Notes: generated from the sequence alone by a model not told the origin. A stretch of DNA of 34,730 bases from Adonisia turfae CCMR0081 (GCF_011009555.1 NZ_QXHD01000004.1:6378848-6413577); one strand, 5' to 3'; numbered from the stretch's first letter, positions 18,401-27,075 are shown. Numbers and translations are program-made.

Positions 18401-19287
18401 ACAAGGGCTGTGCCCGCCTCCACAGGAGTCTGTAATGAAGAGCCCGATAAACTTACCGTACCATCAGGGTTTACTGTGATATCGGTTGCCATACCCAAGT
18501 CCGCCGCACCAGTAAGCAAAGCAGGGATTGTTGCAATTGCAAAATCAACGCCTGGCGGCTCCCCTGTCTCAGGTAATGTTTCCAATTCCAAGCCTAGAAG
18601 CGATCCCGTTTGACTTAAACGTACCCGATTTTCTCCAGGCACCGCCATCACCAAAATTTCTCCATTGGGGGCCGACAGCTGTCCTGTATTAATGACCTGC
18701 CCACCTAATAAGGTCAGGGACTGTCCAGCCGTAACGGCGAGGTTACCTGTATTAACAACTGCACTAGCCACCTCATTGGCAAATACATAGCCAGTGGGTG
18801 CACCACTAAAGAGATTAAAATCATTGGTGCCTAGGGCGTCAAACACCTCAGAACCAAAGGCCAATCCAGTGGCGGTTGACGCTGAGAATGAGCCGCCTAA
18901 ATTAAGCTGAGCATTCTCTCCAAAAAGAACACCCGCTGGATTGACTAAATAAAGATTGGCGTCTCCACCAACGGACAACAATCCGTCAATGATAGACGAA
19001 TCACCACCGATAACTCGACCAATAATGTTTTCAACAACAGCTGGATTGCTAAACTGTGCAGCTTCCCCGGTAAGTAGACCAAACTGATCAAAGCTATGGA
19101 ACAGTATCGTATTATCGCCAGATAAATTGCCCCCATCAATTTGATATTGATTACCCGCTTGCTGCACCGTAGTGGCTGGATCTGCTGGGGTAATGGACTG
19201 GGCCTGAGCAGTCGTCGTCAATGCGGTAGACCCTACTAACGTGATTAAAAACGCAGCAGTATGATGGCGGTTGAATAGACGGACCAT
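15472..19287 (-). CDS. TPS-secreted (filamentous haemagglutinin N-domain) protein with C-terminal CHAT protease
   Basis: With the ATG at 19287 the protein has 1271 residues; an in-frame TTG at 19326 would add 13. It begins with a signal peptide (RLFNRHHTAAFLITLVGS... to AQAQ). A two-partner-secretion haemagglutinin domain follows, with the NPAGVLFG hallmark. Next come about 600 residues of beta-helix-like, Gly/Asn/Asp/Thr-rich repeats, a Pro/Glu linker (SPPPPPPEEEPEE), and a CHAT peptidase domain with H1112 (ATHGEF) and C1155 (LSACQTA). The TPS domain predicts export through an FhaC/ShlB-type porin, not seen in this window. So the protease probably acts at the outer membrane or outside the cell. 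It sits between the TPR protein and the TIR-WD40 protein. Confidence 0.92.
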   Translation of the reverse strand: MVRLFNRHHTAAFLITLVGSTALTTTAQAQSITPADPATTVQQAGNQYQIDGGNLSGDNTILFHSFDQFGLLTGEAAQFSNPAVVENIIGRVIGGDSSIIDGLLSVGGDANLYLVNPAGVLFGENAQLNLGGSFSASTATGLAFGSEVFDALGTNDFNLFSGAPTGYVFANEVASAVVNTGNLAVTAGQSLTLLGGQVINTGQLSAPNGEILVMAVPGENRVRLSQTGSLLGLELETLPETGEPPGVDFAIATIPALLTGAADLGMATDITVNPDGTVSLSGSSLQTPVEAGTALVSGQLEADNGGNIGILGEQIALVDASVDASGETGGGTVLIGGDQLGQGSVPNATTTFIDETSVVRADARDNGDGGKIVAWGTNLLRIAGQLFARGGNNGGDGGFIETSGLTLLDIRTTPDITAANGAGGLWLLDPANIRIVDGTGATNVSPTNPFEVGALTTDATLGVELIESALAEGGNIEVRTTGDTPGEGNIILEVPLDYDNADADSSLRLIAEGEIQILADITDGQATRPEIRIGPDEVPETFEVPDPNDLDLTLEANEQITVDGDISLGDGTLIIESFQGDINVTGNLITSSGDVDIQASEGSVTISTPIQTAQARLTESVEFLTSPLGGGDITIQADGAVNINNIVTSAISAGGDIFIESQTSIQVGEIDTSTLNGSEIAQLAGNVDLIADSDIVFSSIDASSATAEGGEVNIESFDGFVRGIGVLLPSSTTILTEGGNTNGNITISHNGGSTETPFIIGGGSAVNGTEGDITTGTLTLSDVVIEEPFDGGEDIGNIKILTEIAPSPPPPPPEEEPEEPDNVTDPLVDEDVRSNPLPVDVGQSGTSTVEQQFAQLEDRLTSEFNDYLQLDLDPSTETVELVNAQRQLLTIQQQTGRRPALVYAVFGLDGETDEAGNVLTIPDPSAPLELFLITAEGDPVFIALDVTRQEILTMAQRLRRQVSIPTRAGRRDTSYLRSAQQLYQWLIAPMQTHLEAQNIDTLSFVTDAGLRSLPLATLHDGENFIIQNYNIGLMPSLSLTDLTYQDISNVSALIAGTSTFVDQAALPGVPVELDAIASEWTSKVLEGSAFSVNQLKGERQQSPYGIIHLATHGEFNVGDLSKSYLYLYNERLSLDQMRTLGLNQPPVELLTLSACQTALGNRSAELGFAGFAVLAGAKTSIASLWNVSDAASAALMIEFYRQLQESQPIIKADALRQAQLAMIRGDIFVDGDQLKGLGEAQKLPVELVIEGQRDFSHPYYWAAFSLVGSPW

Positions 19288-19507
19288 AACAGGGTATGAG
19301 TAGAAAACCTCGCTAGGGATAACCAAACAAGCCGTTGCTGATTAGGTCTCAATAACGACTCCAAAAAAATTAAGTTTGGCCATTCCTGCTGGGGATGAAC
19401 CCAAGTTCCACTATAAACACCCGCAGCGCTCCTGCCATCACTTACTAAGATGATTAAAGATTTGTCTCTCTAATACATGCAGCCCAAAATAGGTTTGTTA
19501 ACTAGCC

Positions 19508-20629
19508 TCAAGGGGTATGTGATTCCTCACGTTGTCTTGTTAAAAGAGTAGAGATGACATTAATGCGACGGTCTAATCTGGCAATTTCTGTTGATTCATT
19601 GAGCTGTTCATAGGCATCACGGGCCTGATATAACTGCTCCAGGGCATCGTCGAATAAGCCTAAGGTGGCATAAACATTAGCTAAATTAACGCGAGTCGTG
19701 GCTTCACTGAGACGATCAGCATTCGCCGCAGCCAGGGTTAATGCACGTTGATAAGACTCTATGGCCAGCTGATTGAGACCACTTTTGCTGTAGGTGTCGC
19801 CCAGGGCGGTATATACCAAATCAGAGGCTTCAGGGCTATCCGCCAACGATTGCAAAATAGTCAGCGCATCTGCGTACATCTCTTCTAAAAAGAAAATACC
19901 TGCCCTGGCTAATGCGGCTTCTTCAAGGAGTTCTCTATTGTCAGATGTGGAGTCCGCAGGCGTAATGGGAGTGACATCAGTGAGTTGCGATCGCAATTCC
20001 TCATAATCCTCTTCAAATATCAGCTGAAACCCTGACTCGTAGTAGCCCTCGTCTAGATCAGACGATACTCCTTGATCCGTCACCACCTCAATAGAGTAAT
20101 AGTGTCCGGGTTCTAGAGACACGTATTGAGGAAAATCCAGACTCGGAGTGTTGTCCAGGGTGGTCTCCTGCCACAGGGCAAGCTCAGGCTGATCTCGCTC
20201 AAATGTCCAACGCCAAATCCTCACGGTATAGCGCCTGGTTCCCTCCACAGGATTCCAACGGATCGTGTAAGGCTGAGTTGGACCTGGCTCTTGAATCCAG
20301 GCATTACGCGGTGAGATCACATAGGGAACAGAAGCATCATTACCGCCAAGGATACGTCCAGTGCGTTTGCCCCCGGCCCGAGTATTGGAAGCAGTCCCCC
20401 GTCGTCGGGCACAGGCCTGCCAAAAAAAACAGGCATCCGCTACAGGTGGGTTGAGCGCCGGTTCAACTACCCCTATGCCTAAAACAATTGTTAGGGCAAG
20501 TAGTGGATAACGGTATGACTTGAAATTATGCTTCAGACGTTGATATCGAACTGCGAAAAAGCTAGACAATTTCCGGCCAATGATTTTGGGCTGCCTGATG
20601 TCTAAGCTTCGCAATATGTCTTTAAACAT
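19508..20629 (-). CDS. Membrane-anchored protein with Ig-like domain and TPRs
   Basis: This 373-residue protein has a basic N-terminus, one membrane span or uncleaved signal (YPLLALTIVLGIGVVEPAL, about 41-59), a short Arg-rich stretch, a beta-sandwich-like region (IRWNPVEGTRRYTVRIWRW to YYSIEVVTDQG, about 105-205), and C-terminal tetratricopeptide repeats (about 232-366). These include ALGDTYSKSGLNQLAIESYQRAL and NLANVYATLGLFDDALEQL. It starts 5 nt after the stop of the five-TIR CHASE2 gene, with its Shine-Dalgarno inside that gene, so the two are translationally linked. The TPRs likely mediate protein contacts on the extracytoplasmic face, perhaps with the exported CHAT protein or the CHASE2 sensor domain. 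That partnership is an inference from gene order. Confidence 0.82.
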   Translation of the reverse strand: MFKDILRSLDIRQPKIIGRKLSSFFAVRYQRLKHNFKSYRYPLLALTIVLGIGVVEPALNPPVADACFFWQACARRRGTASNTRAGGKRTGRILGGNDASVPYVISPRNAWIQEPGPTQPYTIRWNPVEGTRRYTVRIWRWTFERDQPELALWQETTLDNTPSLDFPQYVSLEPGHYYSIEVVTDQGVSSDLDEGYYESGFQLIFEEDYEELRSQLTDVTPITPADSTSDNRELLEEAALARAGIFFLEEMYADALTILQSLADSPEASDLVYTALGDTYSKSGLNQLAIESYQRALTLAAANADRLSEATTRVNLANVYATLGLFDDALEQLYQARDAYEQLNESTEIARLDRRINVISTLLTRQREESHTP

Positions 20630-20634
20630 AGTAA

Positions 20635-23600
20635 TTACCCTTTACGTAAGCGATAGGTCATGTAGCCCACTACGCTGCCGGTAAGACCCCAGCCAACTAG
20701 TGCTGGTACCCAAGGTACCCAGATCACGAAACCTGCCATGAAACCATAGCAAGCTAACGTCAACACCCCGACCGAGCTAACAGCCGCTATCAGCACTGGC
20801 ACAGGTTTGACAAATCGCCAAAAGACCACACCGCCCATGCCAGACCAAAGCAGGATCCAACCCGCCTCCTCAACAAATGACCACCAGCGCATCAGGGGGC
20901 GGTCCTCTAAAACGGCATTGATCAGCTGAGAGATCATCTGGCCGTGCAGGTAAACTCCGGGAACTGAATCGCCATAGGGAGTATTGAAATCATCGGAGTT
21001 GCGATCGCTAAAATCCGTGTAGCCAATCAGTACGATCCGATCGCGGATTAGCCCAGGATCTACCTCATTTTTAATCACAGCTTCAAGCGAAACCTGCTGA
21101 GCAAAGTCTTTAATCCGCGCCCCAAACCTCTCTTGAGTGTCTGGATCCTCATAGGTCCAAAAATTGAGGAGAGTTTGTGCTCCACCCAGATCACTCCACT
21201 CCCGTCCTCCCCAATTCTGCCATGTTTGCCGTCCAGTATCAGTATGATATGCAGTGCCATTTCCACTACTAAGATTAGGCAGAACTATATCTCCTACAAC
21301 AACCGAATCAATATACTCTCCCCATTGATCACTGCCTATAATAACTTCAGAGGCGATACCCTCAGCGTCAAGATAGGTCTTAGCCAATAACAGAGTAAAA
21401 GATTCTTCTGAAACACAAGGGCTATCATCGCCAACCCAATGAAATAGAAACTGACGGCGAACAATTTTGCCTCCATCTTGTAGAAAGTTGGCAAACCCAA
21501 CCCGTGCCTCAGGCATCTCGTTACCAATATCACTCACTTGAGCGCTGGCTGTCTGACAAATACCAAACAGATTATCGACCCAAGCCAGATCATTGGCGAG
21601 ATCTCCCTGCGCTGGAAAATCACGGAAAAAGTCCAGACCGATCAAACGGGCATCATGGCTATTGAGCACCCGAATTGCTTCTGAAAGCGCATTCTCAGGA
21701 ATTGTGCCAATACCAGGTTCATACTGCCCATCAATCATTTGTTCCCGTAGCCACTCGCCGCTGGGGGCATCCACCTTAACAATTAGCAGTCGTTCATCCT
21801 GTTCAGTCTCATTGGGTCGCCACCGTAGAAACTGGTCGTAGGCGCGAGTTTCTAGAAGTTGAAGCCCACCAAATAGTCTTATAACAGAAACAGCTAAGGC
21901 ACTGACCACCGTCGTCAACGCCACGGAGCGGGTCTTAATTTTCTTAAATGGCAAGGCCTGGCTCGCCTCGATATAGGCCTTTTGCAGTGCCGTAACCGGC
22001 GGTGTTTTATCGGTTGCTTGCTGTAGCCAGCTTACAGAATCGGCCAAATCATTGCCTCGCAGCAAGAAGCTGTCATCTTTCTGCGCCGCATCCCATTCTG
22101 CTGCTTTAACCAGGAGTCGAGTGTGCGATCGCACATGAAAAGGCTCACTTTCCAACGTTCGAAACAACTCGCCAAAATTCACTAAGAAATCTCCACCATG
22201 CCGTCGAAAATCACTCCAAGGTATCGACTCCAGACCATCTGGCACAGTGGACTTGACCACATCCCGATAGATAACTGGCAAAATCCGCTTTTGTTGTGAC
22301 TGTGCATAGCTCAACTGAGTTAAACAAGCCTCACAGCGCACTGAACTCGGCGACAACATAAACAAAACATTTTCAGCATTGTCCATCAGCTGCTGAGTAT
22401 CGTCCCAGTGCTCCATCTCCCCTGCTGCCCCTTCTGGAGAGAGCCAAGAACTCTTGCCTTGAATTAATAGGGTTTCATTTAGCCGCTGGGAAAAGTCCAC
22501 ATCATCAATGTGGTGAATAAAAAATACCCCCAGGGTTTGATCAGGGGATTGCAGTTGGCTAGCTTCTAAAAATGCCAACTGCAGCGGCAGCACGCCACCA
22601 ACCACTCGATCTTTAGCCGTTTGCGCCCAGGCTAAGAACGTGTCTTGCATCCGGTGCTGCAACAACAAACTAGGATTTTGCTTCTGGCGTTCCCACTTAA
22701 GCGCTCGTACTAAAAGTCGCTTGTGTTGATTAAAATATCGGGCATCCTGACGAATCGTGCGTAACAGCTCTGCTACATCCTCTTCTAAATCAACCGCCGT
22801 CTGGTTGTCCGTTAAGTTAACAAACTGAATCTTACGAATTTTATCGGGCAACAGGCTGACATTAATCTCTTCCACCAAGATGGGAATCACACGCTTATTG
22901 AGATCCAACGCCTGGTCAATCTCCATCTGACAATATTCCGATGCCAGGGATGCTTGGGATATCAGGTAGACGATATTATCAGCTTCCTCAATTCCACGCT
23001 GGATAGCAGCCTCAAAATCTTCCCCCATGTGGATATCCACTGTGTCGGTCCAGATAGTGACGCCTGCCTGGAGCAAGTTATAACGTATCAGCTCCTTGGA
23101 GGTTAAATCTTCTTGGGCATAGGACAAAAATACTTGGGTCATGCCGCCATCGGCAGCTTTAATACTCTCGGTAATAAACGTTGACTGGGATAAACTGGGC
23201 CTACAGGGAGGCTGCTCAGCCGAAAACTCCGTTAGTAACCAGTTTTGAGCCCTTAAACGATCTTCTCCCATCAATAGATAAGAGACCTGATTTTGATGCC
23301 GTTCCCAGGCGAGAGCACTAATCAAAAGCTCAGTGTGCTGATGTACATAGTCTTCATGGCGATGGCACAGTCCCACAAGGCCGTCAATTGCAGCGGTGAG
23401 GTCATCTATACCGTCACGGGCATAGATCCAGTTAATCTTTCCAATTTGAGGATGCATGTTGGGAAAGCTGGAATGCTTGCCTGTAGATTTATACGCCTGC
23501 CACTGTTCTTCACTGCCTGCAGGGTTACGGTCTTTCCAGGTAGCATAGCTAATCTCTTCCACCTGCAAAATAGGAATAATCCGCTTGTTATATTTCAAGG

Positions 23601-25149
23601 CCAGAGAAATTTCTTTGGCACAGTAAGGAGAGTGAACGGAGTGGGGGGAAATGATAAAAATAAAATTGTGGCTTTTTTCAATGCCGTCGTTGATTTGCTC
23701 CTGAAAGTCTACGCCTAGGGGAATATCATTTTGGTCAAACCAGACTTGGAACCCCTGGTCATTCAGCCGCTGCCACAAGTCCGTAGCAAAGGCCTTACTA
23801 TCCACTCGACCATAGGAAATAAAGGCATCGTAGAATTGATTAATGCCTTGACTCGCCTGGATATAAGCGATGTGCAAATCGGTGGGAGAGCTGCCAGGGG
23901 GACCAGGTTCCGACAGCCAGGCTTGGGCCATGGCAAAATCCCCAGACCTGAGCAAAAACTTGCGATCGCGCTTCTGCCGCTCCCAAGCCAGGGCCTTAAC
24001 CAATAGCCGTTTATGTTGTTCTACATAGTCTGCCGCCGTTCGCAGGGTACGGATGAGTTCATCCACTGCCCGGTCAAAGTGAATATCGGACGCTAGCGAC
24101 GAGAAATCAATAAACTGCAGCATCCGCAGATCACTAGGCAGTGTTGCCACATCCATGGACTGCACCAGCAGCGGGATAATCCGCTTGTGGTAGCGACGGC
24201 CATGGGCCAACTCCTGTTGACAATACTTTGAGGTCAAAGAATTGGGAGAAAGCAACAGAACAATATTGTCAGCCTTCTCAATGCCTTGATTAATAGCGAC
24301 TTGAAAGTCTTCAGCTGTTGGAATATCAACGGTATTAATCCAGACTGCAAACCCCTCACGCATCAAGCGCTTACGCACCTTCTCCTGAATCTCCATATCT
24401 TCTTCGCTATAAGATATGAAAATCTGGGTCATCTGATCGTTCGCTAACTTCAGACTCTCCGTAATAAACTCACAGTGCAAATCGGTGGGAGTGCACGGGG
24501 GTTGCTCATCTTTAAAGCGAGTATCTAACCATGCTTGTGCCTCAGCTAATGCCGTTTCATCAGTTAGCAAGTAGCGAGACTGCCGCTGTTGGCGCTGCCA
24601 ATCAAGGGCACGAACCAACAGCTGAGTATGTTGATGGACATAGGGCTGTTGACGGGTCAAGATAGCTTGCAAACCAGCCATGCCGGTCTCAAAGTCATCA
24701 ATGCCCTCACGAAAGTACACCCAGTTAATTTTGCTAATTTCAGGATGCATATTTGGAAAACTACTGTGCACCCCCTTTTCTTGAATGGCCTGCCAACCAC
24801 TGATATTGGCATCAGGATTGCGTTGTTGCCAGGTTTCATAGCTAATTTCCTCCACATGTAGCAGCGGAATAATTCGCTTATTGCATGCCAAAGCCAGCTC
24901 AATTTCTTTGGCACAGTAAGGAGAATTAACGGAGTGAGGAGAAATAATAAATAGAAAATTATCCGCCTTCTCAATACCGTCATTGATCTGATTTTGATAG
25001 TCCACACCTAAGGGAATGTCATCAAAGTCAAACCAAACCTCTAACCCCGCCTCCACCAGACGATCATTAATTTGCCTTGCAAATAACCGACTGTCTGCCC
25101 TGCCATAGGAAATAAAGACGTCTTGCAGAGAAGAAGATGGTAGCGCCAT
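20635..25149 (-). CDS. Five-TIR CHASE2 membrane sensor protein
   Basis: This 1504-residue protein has five TIR modules starting near residues 12, 244, 443, 674 and 876, each with the same helical linker as in the TIR-WD40 protein. Modules 1 and 3 are alike (type A, with HSSFPNMHP), 2 and 4 are alike (type B), and 5 is type C: A-B-A-B-C. The NADase-position Glu is present in the first four (E82, E313, E513, E743), but the fifth has Gln at 945 and a broken FFIHHI start. A membrane span (about 1076-1094), an extracytoplasmic CHASE2 domain (about 1100-1415, ending RIVLIGYTDFSDRN...PGVYLHGQMISQLI) and three C-terminal spans follow. CHASE2 normally senses external signals for kinases or cyclases. 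Here the output is TIR. Confidence 0.93.
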   Translation of the reverse strand: MALPSSSLQDVFISYGRADSRLFARQINDRLVEAGLEVWFDFDDIPLGVDYQNQINDGIEKADNFLFIISPHSVNSPYCAKEIELALACNKRIIPLLHVEEISYETWQQRNPDANISGWQAIQEKGVHSSFPNMHPEISKINWVYFREGIDDFETGMAGLQAILTRQQPYVHQHTQLLVRALDWQRQQRQSRYLLTDETALAEAQAWLDTRFKDEQPPCTPTDLHCEFITESLKLANDQMTQIFISYSEEDMEIQEKVRKRLMREGFAVWINTVDIPTAEDFQVAINQGIEKADNIVLLLSPNSLTSKYCQQELAHGRRYHKRIIPLLVQSMDVATLPSDLRMLQFIDFSSLASDIHFDRAVDELIRTLRTAADYVEQHKRLLVKALAWERQKRDRKFLLRSGDFAMAQAWLSEPGPPGSSPTDLHIAYIQASQGINQFYDAFISYGRVDSKAFATDLWQRLNDQGFQVWFDQNDIPLGVDFQEQINDGIEKSHNFIFIISPHSVHSPYCAKEISLALKYNKRIIPILQVEEISYATWKDRNPAGSEEQWQAYKSTGKHSSFPNMHPQIGKINWIYARDGIDDLTAAIDGLVGLCHRHEDYVHQHTELLISALAWERHQNQVSYLLMGEDRLRAQNWLLTEFSAEQPPCRPSLSQSTFITESIKAADGGMTQVFLSYAQEDLTSKELIRYNLLQAGVTIWTDTVDIHMGEDFEAAIQRGIEEADNIVYLISQASLASEYCQMEIDQALDLNKRVIPILVEEINVSLLPDKIRKIQFVNLTDNQTAVDLEEDVAELLRTIRQDARYFNQHKRLLVRALKWERQKQNPSLLLQHRMQDTFLAWAQTAKDRVVGGVLPLQLAFLEASQLQSPDQTLGVFFIHHIDDVDFSQRLNETLLIQGKSSWLSPEGAAGEMEHWDDTQQLMDNAENVLFMLSPSSVRCEACLTQLSYAQSQQKRILPVIYRDVVKSTVPDGLESIPWSDFRRHGGDFLVNFGELFRTLESEPFHVRSHTRLLVKAAEWDAAQKDDSFLLRGNDLADSVSWLQQATDKTPPVTALQKAYIEASQALPFKKIKTRSVALTTVVSALAVSVIRLFGGLQLLETRAYDQFLRWRPNETEQDERLLIVKVDAPSGEWLREQMIDGQYEPGIGTIPENALSEAIRVLNSHDARLIGLDFFRDFPAQGDLANDLAWVDNLFGICQTASAQVSDIGNEMPEARVGFANFLQDGGKIVRRQFLFHWVGDDSPCVSEESFTLLLAKTYLDAEGIASEVIIGSDQWGEYIDSVVVGDIVLPNLSSGNGTAYHTDTGRQTWQNWGGREWSDLGGAQTLLNFWTYEDPDTQERFGARIKDFAQQVSLEAVIKNEVDPGLIRDRIVLIGYTDFSDRNSDDFNTPYGDSVPGVYLHGQMISQLINAVLEDRPLMRWWSFVEEAGWILLWSGMGGVVFWRFVKPVPVLIAAVSSVGVLTLACYGFMAGFVIWVPWVPALVGWGLTGSVVGYMTYRLRKG

Positions 25150-25280
25150 GAGATTCCCAGTATCAGCTTTACATCTCCCCCATGGCTAAGACACTATACC
25201 AAGCCCCAGGGGTAATGCATCATATAATCAGTTTAGGCCCAGACTGCAATCCAGACATGGACTGCTAGCCTAAAAACAGC

Positions 25281-26474
25281 TTAGAAGCCATAGTTCCAGC
25301 GGGCACGATACCCTCGTGCATCAAGATGAGTAAACACCGAGGCACTCGCTAACCCTCCACGGTCTCGCCACCAGGGTTCTAGCTTTCGGTTGACCTCTGG
25401 CGGAGAGATCCCCTGCACCACAAAGTCCACGGCATCGCCTGACAGATGGCGCGAACGGCTTGCTCCACCAGCTTTACGATTTGAAGCCGGATCTCGATAC
25501 CAAGAGTTCACGGTAATGGGACGTCCTCCCAAATAGTCCCGCACTTCCTCCATGGCCTCAGCAATTTTGAGAATACCGTTGACCACGTCCTCGTCCACAG
25601 GGATACGATTACCATTCTTAGTGGCTTCGGCCCAACTAAAGTGACCATTGGTCAAAATGGGATCACCAAGATAAACCTTGCCTAGCTTGGGGACAGTGAT
25701 CGATCGTCCGCGATCTCTTTCGGCAATTTTTGTTTCAGGTTCAACAGGTGGATCTTGCGGTTTGTTATTGGGCTCTGTGCCTTCTAACTGAATATGCTGG
25801 GCAAATACGAACCAATCAACGCGATCATTCTGCCCCATAAGTACCCCATCTGGGATGCGGACTTTAACGTGATTTCCTTGATCAGGCTCATCACTCAGCA
25901 ACTGCAAGCGGGTACCCGCACTCACCAAGATCTTGTCACCGTCAGACAACTTAAAGCCTTGCTCTGGACTCACCTTAAATAGGGTGTCAGCCAGCACCAG
26001 CATCTCAGTTGATCCTTGAGGATCTCCCATATCCAGCAGTTGCTGCGATTGCATATAGCGCATAATGGCTGCAGCACCGACACGTGATGTTTTTTTATCA
26101 AGGATATTGGTTCCCCCCCATACCCAGGTAGACTCTTTGCCTACACCACCACGGAATCCGTTCCAGAGGTCAAATCCCCACAAAAGTGCACCCAGGGTAC
26201 GGGTCTTGGCCTGATGAAATTTCTTAGAGATCAGGACATCAATCATCTGGCGTTCAAACTGCGCTGGCTCGCGAAAGTTCCATTCGCTGTAGTGCAAGAT
26301 CCCCACAAACCACCAGGGCACACCCGTAGCTTTTTCAACGACTTCATAGTGCGATCGCAACTGCACCATACGGCCCACAATCCCCCTAACCGTAGGCTCC
26401 ACATCCGACTGAAGCGCACAACGCTCAAACGCTGACCTATACTCTGCCTCAAGTTTTTTCAGAGTCAAATCCAT
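25281..26474 (-). CDS. M15A-type D-Ala-D-Ala peptidase with lysozyme-like N-domain
   Basis: This is a 397-residue protein. Residues about 30-150 resemble a phage-endolysin-like lysozyme domain (VPWWFVGILHYSEWNF with a candidate catalytic E64, then ALLWGFDLWNGFRGG and TWVWGGTN). The middle (about 170-230) looks like an SH3-type cell-wall-binding fold. The C-terminus (about 260-397) is a peptidase M15A domain with SWYRDP, SRHLSGDAVDF (H343, D350) and THLDARGY (H383) as zinc ligands. M15A enzymes cut peptidoglycan stem peptides. There is no signal peptide or membrane span, so access to the wall would need a pore, lysis or another route. It lies 131 nt upstream of the five-TIR CHASE2 gene on the same strand and may be its operon leader. 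Confidence 0.83.
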   Translation of the reverse strand: MDLTLKKLEAEYRSAFERCALQSDVEPTVRGIVGRMVQLRSHYEVVEKATGVPWWFVGILHYSEWNFREPAQFERQMIDVLISKKFHQAKTRTLGALLWGFDLWNGFRGGVGKESTWVWGGTNILDKKTSRVGAAAIMRYMQSQQLLDMGDPQGSTEMLVLADTLFKVSPEQGFKLSDGDKILVSAGTRLQLLSDEPDQGNHVKVRIPDGVLMGQNDRVDWFVFAQHIQLEGTEPNNKPQDPPVEPETKIAERDRGRSITVPKLGKVYLGDPILTNGHFSWAEATKNGNRIPVDEDVVNGILKIAEAMEEVRDYLGGRPITVNSWYRDPASNRKAGGASRSRHLSGDAVDFVVQGISPPEVNRKLEPWWRDRGGLASASVFTHLDARGYRARWNYGF

Positions 26475-27075
26475 AGAGCTAGTAGATGAAACAACAGAGA
26501 TAGACAGCCAATCGTAAGAGAAGTCAAATCAAGTCTGCGGAATATACTGACAGCAAAAAGCAAGTTAATATCAGCAATTTCCCTTTCAGGAGCTCATTCT
26601 AAGGTTCGTTTAATCCCTTACAGGCAAATAACTTAAACACTATTCTGCACACATCAAACCAAGACACTTAAACAGGTAACATTTATAAAGATTTTATATC
26701 ATCTCAAATAATCACTAAATAAACGAATTTATACTTTAGCGATGGTGCTCTGGGAAAATAAACGAGATAAATTTTCGTAAGTTAATTTTTATAAATTAGG
26801 AAGCTAGCTTATAAAGCTAAACCGTGTACCCTTTGAGTTGCGTTCTGTCCTAGACAATCCAATAGCAGTTGGTCTACACCACGCTAGTTCCACGATTGTC
26901 AAAATTTTGAGGCTTTTCAGATATTTGCACTATCGGAGTGGCATTCCCCCTCCGATAGTGCAAATATCTCCTGACCCGATTCCACATAATTCAAGAGCCT
27001 CTAGAGAGCGCTGTTTGAATTAATAATTTCGCCTTCAAAACCGCATCTATCTCAAATCGCATCTAATCAAATAAA
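26475..27075. promoter_or_regulatory. Divergent 601-bp intergenic region of the island
   Basis: This AT-rich spacer lies between the M15 gene (minus) and the SLATT-GH19 gene (plus), so both transcription units should start here. Around 26680-26820 it is very AT-rich. It contains the perfect inverted repeat at 26919-26969. I see no convincing open frame or RNA gene in it. Confidence 0.5.
26919..26969. repeat. Perfect 20-bp inverted repeat with 11-nt spacer
   Basis: The arms at 26919-26938 and 26950-26969 are exact reverse complements (core ATTTGCACTATCGGAG), separated by TGGCATTCCCC. Neither side is followed by a T-run, so it is not a standard intrinsic terminator. It lies about 107 bp upstream of the SLATT-GH19 start, in its probable leader or promoter, and could be an operator, a leader hairpin or a small mobile repeat. 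Confidence 0.9.
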
